From an uncultured Pelagibacteraceae bacterium (lineage in GTDB: Bacteria; Pseudomonadota; Alphaproteobacteria; Pelagibacterales; Pelagibacteraceae): a stretch of DNA of 64,000 nucleotides. The translations under genes were made by a program, and so were the position numbers. This document shows, one piece after another, positions 10,265 through 17,829 of this stretch. The notes beneath the pieces were generated by a model that worked only from the letters and a program-made list of their open reading frames with translations, was not told where the DNA came from and ran no database searches. Every line of letters begins with the position of its first letter. The first letter of the stretch is position 1. The stretch spans positions 55,353 through 119,352 of the forward strand of contig CACKHN010000004.1 of the NCBI GenBank assembly GCA_902599995.1. The letters are read 5' to 3'.

Positions 10265-10292
10265 TTGAATTTTTTTAATAACTACGTATAAG
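10265..10292 (+). promoter_or_regulatory. candidate promoter for the ferritin-like gene
   Basis: TTGAAT at 10265-10270 and TATAAG at 10287-10292 are 16 bp apart. The start point would fall near 10298-10300, giving an essentially leaderless message for the ATG at 10302. The assignment is by eye in very AT-rich sequence, so it is only a candidate. Confidence 0.4.
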
Positions 10293-10301
10293 TACTTTAT
10301 A

Positions 10302-11045
10302 ATGTTTTTAGTACCTGATAAAAAGTCAAATTTGTATAGTACATTAGTTGAATTTGCATATGCAGAATATGGTTCAGCTTTAGAGATGTTAGCTGCTGCT
10401 AAAAAAACCGACTCACCAAGGCTAAAAGTTGGATATATTAATCATGCACTTGATGAATATAGGCACTCAAAATTAATCTTTGATGTTTTAAATAATGAGG
10501 TAAAAAGGAACAGAGACTATTTTAATAAAGAGTTTAGATTTACACCACAAAATGTAGTTTTAAAAGGATATGTAGATAAAAGAAATTTTTTAGTTGAAAA
10601 ATTAAAACTTAAAAATTTTGTGGAGTTTGTGTATGCAAACGAATTCCTGGCAAAAGACTCATTTGATAGTCTAATTAAAAGAATTAAAAATACAGACTCT
10701 CTAAAAATCTTAAAACAAATATCTGAAGAAGAGAAAGGTCATGCAGATTATTCAGTAGAAACCCTTAATAAAATAATGGCAGAAGAAGATAGACATTGGA
10801 CATTTGCTAAATTGTTCTATGATAAAAAATTTCCAAACTCAAACCTCAAAACAGCCTTTAAGAGAGAAAAATTAAAAAATAAATTTAGAATGTTTTATTT
10901 TAAAAATCTAATGTTTTTAAATAAAATATTCGATCCAATTATAAATACTTTAATCGTCATATTTGGCTACATTACAATTTTTTTAAAATCAAATTCAACA
11001 TTTAAAAAAAATTTAATGTCAATAAGTGACAAATCCATTATTTAA
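10302..11045 (+). CDS. ferritin-like diiron-carboxylate protein
   Basis: A 247-residue, mostly helical protein whose spacing of acidic and histidine residues matches the ferritin-like four-helix diiron fold: a Glu in helix 1 (E22 or E28), ExxH at E52-H55 (DEYRHSK), a Glu in helix 3 (E108 or E114, EFVYANEF) and ExxH at E144-H147 (EEEKGHAD). The C-terminal part after residue 190 is basic and then hydrophobic, perhaps a membrane-associated tail. The substrate is unknown: oxygenase, aldehyde decarbonylase-like and rubrerythrin-like roles are all possible. It stands 14 nt upstream of the NodU-like carbamoyltransferase, so a shared biosynthetic role is a reasonable inference. Confidence 0.7.
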   Translation: MFLVPDKKSNLYSTLVEFAYAEYGSALEMLAAAKKTDSPRLKVGYINHALDEYRHSKLIFDVLNNEVKRNRDYFNKEFRFTPQNVVLKGYVDKRNFLVEKLKLKNFVEFVYANEFLAKDSFDSLIKRIKNTDSLKILKQISEEEKGHADYSVETLNKIMAEEDRHWTFAKLFYDKKFPNSNLKTAFKREKLKNKFRMFYFKNLMFLNKIFDPIINTLIVIFGYITIFLKSNSTFKKNLMSISDKSII

Positions 11046-11059
11046 TAATATTTCTTTTA

Positions 11060-12787
11060 ATGAAATATTATTTAGGAATATCTGGTTATTTTCATGATTC
11101 TTCGGTTGCACTATTAGATCAAAACGGAAAATTAATAGATTTTAAAAAAGAGGAATATTTCTCTAGAGTAAAGGGAGACAAGTCATTTCCAAGATTAGCC
11201 CTAATGGAAATGATTGAAAATTTCAATTTGAAAGATGAAAATATTTTAAAAGTGACATTTTATGAAAAACCTTTTAAGGCATGGTTAAATATTTTAAAAT
11301 ATTCAATTAAAAACAATTCTTTATTCAATGAGCTTACGAGAAATTACTTTAAAAATATTTGGAAATCTTCAATTATATTTCCTTATGATTTATCAAAATA
11401 TTTGAAAATTTCTAATCAAAAAATTATTTATTGTGACCATCATCTAAGTCACACATTAAGTGCAGCATATTATAATAATAAAAATCCTATTACATCTATA
11501 GTAATTGATGGATTTGGTGATGAAAGTTCAAGTTCGATACATCATGTAATATCAAATAACGAAATCAATAATGTATGGTCCAGTCCTTTTCCACATTCAA
11601 TTGGATTATTTTATTCAGCTATCACAGATTATTTGGGTTTTTCAATTAATGAAGGTGAATATAAAGTTATGGGTCTTGCTGCTTATGGTGAACCAACTTA
11701 TTATGATGAGCTTTCAAAAACTATTAGTTTTGAGAATGGCAAACTTTATTTAGATGACAAATATTATGATTTTTGCAGAAGTGTAAGTAGATCTTATTCA
11801 AATAAACTAGGTGAAAAATTTAAAATAGGCGAACGAGAAAGCAACCAAATTCTTGATTTAGACACCCCTAATTTTAAAGAATACGCAAATATTGCGGCAT
11901 CAGCTCAAAAAGTTGTTGAGGATTTATTAAAGGAAATATTTTTCTTTGCACATGAAATTACTAAAGAAAAAAGATTTATTTTTTCTGGTGGAGTTGCAAT
12001 GAATAGTGTTGCAATTAATAAATTATCTAAACTTGATTTTGTTGAAGAAATAATAATTCCACCTTCACCTGGGGACTCTGGAGCTGCAATTGGTGCTGCA
12101 TATTATGGATATATAAAAAATGGAAATGAATTTAATAAAAATTTTAATGTAGAAAATTTAGAATTATTATCGCCAGGTTATGTAAATAATAAAAATACAG
12201 ACGAAGAATTTTTTTTATCTAATTATGAAAAAATATGTGATGACCATAATCTGATAGAAACGGCCTCTGATTTAATAGCAACAAATGAAGTTGTTGCTAC
12301 ATGTTATAGGAATATTGAGACTGGACCTAGAGCTTTAGGACATAGATCTATGATTTGTAACGCACATTCAAAAGAGGCTGTAAATTTTTTAAATGAAAAA
12401 ATTAAAAAAAGAAGTAAATTTAGACCTGTTGCGCCTGTAACTTTAGCAAATAATGCTGGTAAATACTTCTTGTTATCAGATAAAATTTATCAATCTTATT
12501 ATTTTATGGGCTCTGTTGCTGAAGTTATCAAATCAGAGAATATAGAAGCAGTAGTTCATAACGACAAAACAGCTAGGATTCAGTTGTGTGATGAAAATCA
12601 TGTATTAGGAAAGATATTAAAAAAATTAGAAAAAAAAAATATATTTGTAATTGCAAACACTTCATTTAATATTTCATCAGATCCAATGGTCTACTCTTTG
12701 GAAGATGCTTATTTAGCAATTGAGAGAATGAATATTAAATATCTAATGACTGAGAATGGAATTTATACAAAAAAAGAAAAAAAATGA
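11060..12787 (+). CDS. NodU/CmcH-family O-carbamoyltransferase
   Basis: A 575-residue enzyme of the NodU/TobZ type, which makes carbamoyl-AMP from carbamoyl phosphate and ATP and then carbamoylates a hydroxyl group of a sugar or small metabolite. The N-terminal Kae1-like domain shows LGISGYFHDSSVALL and the metal-binding HHLSH motif at residues 127-131, followed by VIDGFGD and FSGGVAMNS. The C-terminal domain shows TGPRALGHRSM and FRPVAPVTL, then ANTSFN near the end. The length is normal for the family. The next gene begins inside its stop (4-nt overlap), so it is coupled to the SGNH-like protein. The likely target is a surface glycan or lipid, but no sequence evidence fixes the acceptor. Confidence 0.9.
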   Translation: MKYYLGISGYFHDSSVALLDQNGKLIDFKKEEYFSRVKGDKSFPRLALMEMIENFNLKDENILKVTFYEKPFKAWLNILKYSIKNNSLFNELTRNYFKNIWKSSIIFPYDLSKYLKISNQKIIYCDHHLSHTLSAAYYNNKNPITSIVIDGFGDESSSSIHHVISNNEINNVWSSPFPHSIGLFYSAITDYLGFSINEGEYKVMGLAAYGEPTYYDELSKTISFENGKLYLDDKYYDFCRSVSRSYSNKLGEKFKIGERESNQILDLDTPNFKEYANIAASAQKVVEDLLKEIFFFAHEITKEKRFIFSGGVAMNSVAINKLSKLDFVEEIIIPPSPGDSGAAIGAAYYGYIKNGNEFNKNFNVENLELLSPGYVNNKNTDEEFFLSNYEKICDDHNLIETASDLIATNEVVATCYRNIETGPRALGHRSMICNAHSKEAVNFLNEKIKKRSKFRPVAPVTLANNAGKYFLLSDKIYQSYYFMGSVAEVIKSENIEAVVHNDKTARIQLCDENHVLGKILKKLEKKNIFVIANTSFNISSDPMVYSLEDAYLAIERMNIKYLMTENGIYTKKEKK

Positions 12788-13956
12788 ATCTAATTTTTAG
12801 ATTTTTAATTATTATTTTAATGATTGAAATTATTTTAGGTTATGGACATTATTTAAAAAATTCTACTTTATTATCTGGTCATTACGTTTCCTCGACAATA
12901 ATGTCAATTAATAAGATATTAGAAATTTACAATAAAAATTCTGATTCATCAGAAAATGAAGTTATAAAAGACAATCCAAAAAAAAAAGTAATTGATAAAA
13001 AAGAGAAAAAAATTAGCGATGCAACGCAAAAAAGAAATGAAGCATTAGCAAAACAAAGGGAAGAAGAAGAGTCATTTAAAATTAATAAGGAAAAATGTGA
13101 TAATTATTTTAGTCAAAATCAACACATAAAAGTCTCAGGAGTTACATCATTTAAAAAACCCTTAGATGTTCAAACTTACTTGGATTTTTTAAATTTATAT
13201 GATGAAAAAACAGATTACTTAATAATAATAGTAGGTAATTCAGAAACGTTTGGTACTTTAAAAAAAGTAGATAACAGATTGCATGTAAAGCTTCAAAGAA
13301 ATTTGAGAAATGAACTGCAATCAAAAAAAATTTTTGTTGTAAATATAGCATACCCAGGAGGATTAATAAGTGATCATCTGAGAGATTTGGTTAGCTTTTC
13401 AGAGCTTTATAAGCCTGATCTAGCTATTTTTTATACAGGTGGTAACGAACTAATTATGACTGAGACTTATGAAACTTTTACAAAAAAATTTACTATAAAC
13501 AAAAAAAACTTTGCAACCTACGATTTTTACAAAAATGGATTAATAATACCTAATAATGTTAGATATTGTTTAGATAAAAATAAATATTTTACTAAGATAA
13601 ATTTTGATCAAAATGATCAAATACTTAATATAAATCAACATATTACCTCTCATTATAAAAAAATAAAAAATAAACTAAATGATAATTCTGTTGATTTTTT
13701 GTTTTATATTCAGCCCTTTAACAAAAAAATGGTTCCTAGTAAAAATGCTGAAATTAATTTTCCAAAAATAGTAAATTTAAATATTGAAGATAGTAATTTT
13801 AAAAATTTAAATTTAACTAATTTAGGTACAGAACTTAATTTTATTGATTTATTCCACACAAAAGACTCAGAAAAAATTTCTCAAAAATTAACTAAAGATA
13901 TTTTGGATATATACAAAAAAAAAATTTTAAAAAAATTAAATAATGAAAATAATTAA
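12784..13956 (+). CDS. membrane-anchored SGNH/GDSL-like protein
   Basis: This 390-residue protein has an N-terminal membrane segment (about residues 3-20), a charged Lys/Glu-rich linker around residues 55-105 that is probably coiled coil, and then an SGNH-hydrolase-like domain. The blocks seen are VGNSETFG (nucleophile serine block), NIAYPGGLISDH (glycine block), YTGGNELI (asparagine block) and IDLFHTKD near residue 358 (DxxH block). Such domains act as esterases or O-acetyl transferases or hydrolases on glycans. Its ATG overlaps the carbamoyltransferase stop by 4 nt. The topology suggests a periplasmic catalytic domain. The substrate is not predictable. Confidence 0.7.
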   Translation: MNLIFRFLIIILMIEIILGYGHYLKNSTLLSGHYVSSTIMSINKILEIYNKNSDSSENEVIKDNPKKKVIDKKEKKISDATQKRNEALAKQREEEESFKINKEKCDNYFSQNQHIKVSGVTSFKKPLDVQTYLDFLNLYDEKTDYLIIIVGNSETFGTLKKVDNRLHVKLQRNLRNELQSKKIFVVNIAYPGGLISDHLRDLVSFSELYKPDLAIFYTGGNELIMTETYETFTKKFTINKKNFATYDFYKNGLIIPNNVRYCLDKNKYFTKINFDQNDQILNINQHITSHYKKIKNKLNDNSVDFLFYIQPFNKKMVPSKNAEINFPKIVNLNIEDSNFKNLNLTNLGTELNFIDLFHTKDSEKISQKLTKDILDIYKKKILKKLNNENN

Positions 13957-14062
13957 AATCAGCATTTCAATAATAATTTTGTTAATAATAATTTTTTTTA
14001 TAAAAGAATTTATTGCACATAAAATTACAATGCCTTTTGATTATAACTTTATTATAAAATAA
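13943..14062 (+). CDS. 39-residue single-pass membrane micro-protein
   Basis: An ATG at 13943, inside the end of the SGNH-like gene, opens a 39-codon frame with one hydrophobic segment (about residues 4-20) and a short tail containing PFDYNF. It fills the gap between two SGNH-like genes and ends 15 nt before the next ATG. NodU-type carbamoyltransferase loci often carry a roughly 50-residue membrane protein (DUF5989). This could be a shortened relative, but the similarity is too slight to claim. Confidence 0.45.
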   Translation: MKIIKISISIIILLIIIFFIKEFIAHKITMPFDYNFIIK

Positions 14063-14077
14063 GTTATAATTTTGAAA

Positions 14078-15031
14078 ATGAGATTATTTTTATATCCCAT
14101 ATTAATTTTAATATTTATTGTAGAAGTTTTCTTTCAAATAATTTTTATTGCTGATATTAAAAATTTAAAAAAACCTATATTATATTTTAATCCTTACTGT
14201 GATCAGCCTTATTGGGACTTAGAGGGAGATTCATCTTATGATAAAAAAAAATATACTTATCATCCTATCTTATCAATTATAAAAAAGGAAAATGAAGAGC
14301 TTTATAATAGTAAATCAATAAAAAAAAATGAATTAATTTTTTATGGAAGTTCATTTATAGATCACAAATATTTTGTACCAAATTATGAGAATAAAATAAA
14401 TTTTGCTGTTCAATCATATGGATTTGATCAAATTTATCAGTCATATATTTTAACAAAAGACAATTTTCCTAATAGCAAAATAATTATAGGTTTCCTATTA
14501 GAAGATATTGATAGAGCTGTTTTTGATAAAAGAAATTTTACAAAATTAAAATATATCTTTAATAAAAATAATTATGAGATATCTAATGTTCCTGTATCTT
14601 TAAATGAAACAAGTAATTTTAATTTACATTTTTATACTTATAGATTTATTAAAAGTATTATTTTTTTATCATTAAATGAGTTTAATTATAAAAAAAGTTT
14701 ATGTAAAGTTGAAGAAAAAAAGCAGTTATTTAAATTTTTTATAAATGAAATAATTTCTAAATCTCGAATACTTAATCAAAATATTATTTTTGTCACTTTT
14801 AACTTTATGAATGATGTTAATGATTCTAATTGGAGATATACTTTTGTAAAGGATTATTTAAAACTAAATAATATCAACCATATAGATATGACTAATGTTA
14901 TAAAAAATGACATAAAAAAAAATAATTCAAAAATATCTGATTATTATAATAAGGAAGACTTTCATTTAAATAGATATGGTTTCAGTTTAACCAAATTTAA
15001 AATTGATGAATTTATAAAGCAATATAAGTAA
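14078..15031 (+). CDS. second membrane-anchored SGNH-like protein
   Basis: A protein of 317 residues from the ATG at 14078 (a TTG two codons upstream is also possible). It has an N-terminal signal anchor (MRLFLYPILILIFIVEV), a serine block YGSSFIDH near residue 90, a GFLLEDIDRAVFDKR segment resembling the middle of the domain, and a C-terminal block EDFHLNRYGF matching the H-containing block V of SGNH proteins. The glycine and asparagine blocks are weak, so activity is uncertain. It is probably cotranscribed with the preceding carbamoyltransferase and SGNH gene. Its 3' end overlaps the antisense mini-gene at 15012-15173 by 20 nt. Confidence 0.6.
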   Translation: MRLFLYPILILIFIVEVFFQIIFIADIKNLKKPILYFNPYCDQPYWDLEGDSSYDKKKYTYHPILSIIKKENEELYNSKSIKKNELIFYGSSFIDHKYFVPNYENKINFAVQSYGFDQIYQSYILTKDNFPNSKIIIGFLLEDIDRAVFDKRNFTKLKYIFNKNNYEISNVPVSLNETSNFNLHFYTYRFIKSIIFLSLNEFNYKKSLCKVEEKKQLFKFFINEIISKSRILNQNIIFVTFNFMNDVNDSNWRYTFVKDYLKLNNINHIDMTNVIKNDIKKNNSKISDYYNKEDFHLNRYGFSLTKFKIDEFIKQYK

Positions 15032-15173
15032 ATGGTATTACTACTTTTATTAATGAAAAAATGCCAATAACCGCTAACAATAATAATAAAAAAATAAAAA
15101 TTACAAATTGAAAAATTGTTGTATTGCTTCTTATATTTAAAATAAGATTAAAAATAAATTTTAAAATTTTCAT
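15012..15173 (-). CDS. 53-residue DUF5989-like membrane micro-protein
   Basis: The minus strand of an otherwise empty gap encodes a 53-residue frame starting with ATG at 15173: a basic amphipathic N terminus (MKILKFIFNLILNIRS), one strongly hydrophobic segment and a C-terminal VIPFTYIAL. The size, the single membrane span and the PF-Y ending resemble DUF5989, a small family that I recall beside NodU-type carbamoyltransferases. It is antisense and convergent with the SGNH-like gene, unlike the same-strand order usual for that family. Identification is by resemblance only. Confidence 0.5.
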   Translation of the reverse strand: MKILKFIFNLILNIRSNTTIFQFVIFIFLLLLLAVIGIFSLIKVVIPFTYIAL

Positions 15174-15203
15174 TATTTTTTAATTACAAGTTATAATGAC
15201 AAC

Positions 15204-15959
15204 TTATATCTCATACTTAGGAGATTTAGTAAATATTTCATAACCATTATCTGTTATTCCTAATGTATGTTCAAATTGTGCAGAAAAAGATTTGTCTTTA
15301 GTTACGGCCGTCCAACCATCATTTAGCATTTTGACATCACATTTACCAGAATTAATCATTGGCTCTATAGTAAATGTCATTCCTGGTTTAAGTTCCATTC
15401 CAGTATTTTTATTACCGTAATGTAAAATATTTGGAGGTTCATGAAAAGTAGAACTTATACCATGTCCACAAAAATCTCTCACAACAGAAAAACCTTTTTT
15501 TTCCACAAATGATTGAATTTCATGACCTATATCACCCAACCTAACTCCAGGTTTAAGTATTTCAATTGCTTTCATTAAAGACTTGTAAGTTACATCAATA
15601 AGATTATTTAATTTTACTGGAGTTTTACCAATACAAAACATTCTGCTTGTATCTCCATAGTACTCATTCACAATAGCAGTAACATCTACATTAACAGCGT
15701 CACCATCTTGTAAAATTCTTTCAGAGGGAATTCCGTGACAAATAACATGATTTAATGAAGTGCACAAAGATTTTGTAAAACCTCTATAAAAAAGTGGCGC
15801 TGAATATCCACCATTATCTCTAATAAATTCATAACCAAGTTTGTCAATATAATTTGTAGAAATTCCTTCTTTGATATTCTCTGTTAACATATCTAAAGTT
15901 TTTGCAGCTAGGTTTCCTGCAATTCTCATTTTTTCAAATTTTTCATTATAATCAGTCAT
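15204..15959 (-). CDS. map: methionine aminopeptidase, type I
   Basis: A 251-residue type I MetAP, which removes the initiator methionine. All metal and catalytic positions are present: H75 (CHGIP), D92 (VNVDV), D103 (YYGDTSR), H166 (FCGHGIS), H173 (FHEPP), E199 (FTIEPMI) and E230 (QFEHTLG). There is no N-terminal extension. Its start overlaps the sfsA stop by 8 nt on the same strand, so the two are coupled. Confidence 0.97.
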   Translation of the reverse strand: MTDYNEKFEKMRIAGNLAAKTLDMLTENIKEGISTNYIDKLGYEFIRDNGGYSAPLFYRGFTKSLCTSLNHVICHGIPSERILQDGDAVNVDVTAIVNEYYGDTSRMFCIGKTPVKLNNLIDVTYKSLMKAIEILKPGVRLGDIGHEIQSFVEKKGFSVVRDFCGHGISSTFHEPPNILHYGNKNTGMELKPGMTFTIEPMINSGKCDVKMLNDGWTAVTKDKSFSAQFEHTLGITDNGYEIFTKSPKYEI

Positions 15960-16650
15960 CTATAATTTCTAATTTTTTATCTATATAAATTTTTTTAGAA
16001 CTTATATTACATCTATAAGCTAAAAAATTTACTCTTGCTTTTTTTGCTAGCAAATAATTTTTATAATACTGCTCATCTATATCTTTAGCTATTTTAAAAT
16101 ATTTCATATTTTGAATTTGAACTAAAAATAATAGATAAGTTTTATAACCTTTTTTTATGGCATCAATAAGGGTTAATAGATGTTTTGATCCTCTAGAAGT
16201 TACAGCGTCAGGAAATTCGGCAGTATTTTTCTCTCTAAATAAGGTAACATTTTTAACTTCTACAAAGCTTTTTTGGCCTTTCTTTTCTAATAAAAAATCA
16301 AACCTGGTCTCTTTATTAAAAAATACCTCTGGTTTAATAACGTCATTGTTTTTAAGTTCATTGATTAGGTTATTTTCTAAACCATGCTGTGCAATTCTAT
16401 TAGCCATATGAGTATTAACTCCAACTAAATTTTTTCTCGATTTTATAATCTCTAGACCAAATTTAAGTTTTCTTTTTGGATCATCATTGGGAAGTAAATA
16501 GACTTCATTACCCTCATCTAACAAGCCTTTCATAGAACCTGTATTTGGACAATGTGCTGTTACAGTTTCATTTTGTAACTTCACATCTGTAAAAAATCTT
16601 TTATATCGCTTGATTAATTTGCCTTTTATTAAAGACTTGGTAAATTCCAT
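15952..16650 (-). CDS. sfsA: SfsA family DNA/RNA nuclease-like protein
   Basis: A 232-residue SfsA, first described as a sugar-fermentation stimulation protein and later predicted to be a restriction-endonuclease-fold nucleic-acid-binding protein. The characteristic segments are VTAHCPNTGSMKGLL, RFDFLLE, the KxVEVKNVTL motif (nuclease-like acidic and lysine residues) and FPDAVTSRGSKHL. The length is typical (about 235). It lies upstream of and overlaps map. Its start is divergent from the CinA-like gene, with only 20 bp between the two ATGs. Confidence 0.95.
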   Translation of the reverse strand: MEFTKSLIKGKLIKRYKRFFTDVKLQNETVTAHCPNTGSMKGLLDEGNEVYLLPNDDPKRKLKFGLEIIKSRKNLVGVNTHMANRIAQHGLENNLINELKNNDVIKPEVFFNKETRFDFLLEKKGQKSFVEVKNVTLFREKNTAEFPDAVTSRGSKHLLTLIDAIKKGYKTYLLFLVQIQNMKYFKIAKDIDEQYYKNYLLAKKARVNFLAYRCNISSKKIYIDKKLEIIDD

Positions 16651-16664
16651 CTCTAAATTATATA
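16637..16664 (+). promoter_or_regulatory. candidate promoter for the CinA-like gene, overlapping sfsA start
   Basis: TTGGTA at 16637-16642 and TATATA at 16659-16664 are separated by 16 bp. The start point would fall at about 16671, exactly the ATG, giving a leaderless message. The -35 lies inside the first codons of the divergent sfsA gene. Confidence 0.4.
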
Positions 16665-16670
16665 TATTAA

Positions 16671-17420
16671 ATGTCTAAAAAAACAAAAGTTAATGCTGGG
16701 ATTTTAATTATTGGCAATGAAATCTTATCTGGACGAACTCAAGATACCAATACGTCGACAATAGCAGTGTGGTTAAATTCAATTGGTGTTAAAGTAGAGG
16801 AGGTTAGGGTAATTCCAGATGTTGAAAAAACAATTATTGATACTTTAAATCTATTAAAATCAACTTATGATTATGTTTTTACAACCGGTGGTATAGGCCC
16901 AACCCATGATGATATCACAGCCGAGTCTGTTTCAAAAACTTTTGGATTAAAATATGAGATTCATAAAGAAGCTTTTAAAATTTTAGAGGCATACTACAAA
17001 CCAGGTGAGTTTAATGAAGGAAGACAGAAAATGTGCTGGATGCCTGAGAACGCAAATTTAATCTTAAACCCTACAAGTGGTGCTCCTGGATTTAATGTTG
17101 AAAATGTTTTTTGTTTGCCAGGTGTACCATCTATTTTAAAATCAATGTTAGGTAGTTTAACGAATACTATAGTTGGTGGTGAACCAATTAAAAGTCACAC
17201 CATCAGTTTAAGAACAGTTGAAAGTGAAATAGCAAACTCTTTAACTAAAGTACAAAACGATAATCAAGATGTTGAAATAGGAAGCTATCCTTTTTTTCAT
17301 GCGGGAAAATTAGGTGTTTCAATCGTAATAAGATCTGAGGATCAGACCAAAATAGATGTTTGTAATTCTCAAATCCTAAAATTTGTTAATGCAAAGAAAA
17401 TCGAAGTTGTTGATAGGTAA
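16671..17420 (+). CDS. CinA N-terminal-type molybdopterin-binding domain protein
   Basis: A 249-residue protein made only of the MoaB/CinA-N (MoCF) domain. It shows ILIIGNEILSGRTQDTNT, then FTTGGIGPTHDDIT, the classic ligand-binding GGxGPTxDD loop, and a LPGVPS segment. In full-length CinA this part is linked to ADP-ribose pyrophosphatase activity, while the NMN deamidase domain (about 160 residues) is C-terminal; that domain is absent. It begins 20 bp from the divergent sfsA gene and shares one base with the next gene. The true reaction in this short form is not established. Confidence 0.85.
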   Translation: MSKKTKVNAGILIIGNEILSGRTQDTNTSTIAVWLNSIGVKVEEVRVIPDVEKTIIDTLNLLKSTYDYVFTTGGIGPTHDDITAESVSKTFGLKYEIHKEAFKILEAYYKPGEFNEGRQKMCWMPENANLILNPTSGAPGFNVENVFCLPGVPSILKSMLGSLTNTIVGGEPIKSHTISLRTVESEIANSLTKVQNDNQDVEIGSYPFFHAGKLGVSIVIRSEDQTKIDVCNSQILKFVNAKKIEVVDR

Positions 17421-17821
17421 TGCTTTATTTTGCATACGGTAGTAATCTGCATCACTTTCAGATGAAACGAAGATGTAAAGATAGTATTTTTTTAAAAAAA
17501 ATTAATTTAAAAGACTTTAGATTAACTTTTAGAAGTAAGTATAGAGCTGCAGATATCGAAATTAAGAAAAACTCAATTGTTCCTGGAGCTTTATTTGAGA
17601 TTTCTAAAAGTGATGAAAAAAAATTAGATGTATATGAGGACTACCCAATACTTTATAAGAAACATTTTTTTTCTTATTATGGAAAAAAAGTAATGACTTA
17701 CACGATGGTTAAAAAATCCCCATTTAAGTTTCCAACAGAGAGATACCTCAATATTGTTAAAAGAGGATATAAAGATTGTAAACTTGATAAAAAGTATCTT
17801 AATATCGCATTGAAACCCTAA
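17420..17821 (+). CDS. gamma-glutamylcyclotransferase-like (AIG2/GGCT fold) protein
   Basis: A 133-residue protein starting with LYFAYGSNLHHFQM, the YGSN loop that binds the gamma-glutamyl substrate, and having PGALFEISKSDEKKLDVYEDYP, which supplies the acidic residue (E or D of the DxYEDYP motif) expected of GGCT enzymes. Such proteins release 5-oxoproline from gamma-glutamyl amino acids or amines. The length matches the bacterial single-domain family. It overlaps the CinA-like stop by one base (TAATG) and is followed 9 nt later by the Rossmann/SAF gene. Confidence 0.85.
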   Translation: MLYFAYGSNLHHFQMKRRCKDSIFLKKINLKDFRLTFRSKYRAADIEIKKNSIVPGALFEISKSDEKKLDVYEDYPILYKKHFFSYYGKKVMTYTMVKKSPFKFPTERYLNIVKRGYKDCKLDKKYLNIALKP

Positions 17822-17829
17822 AATTTATC

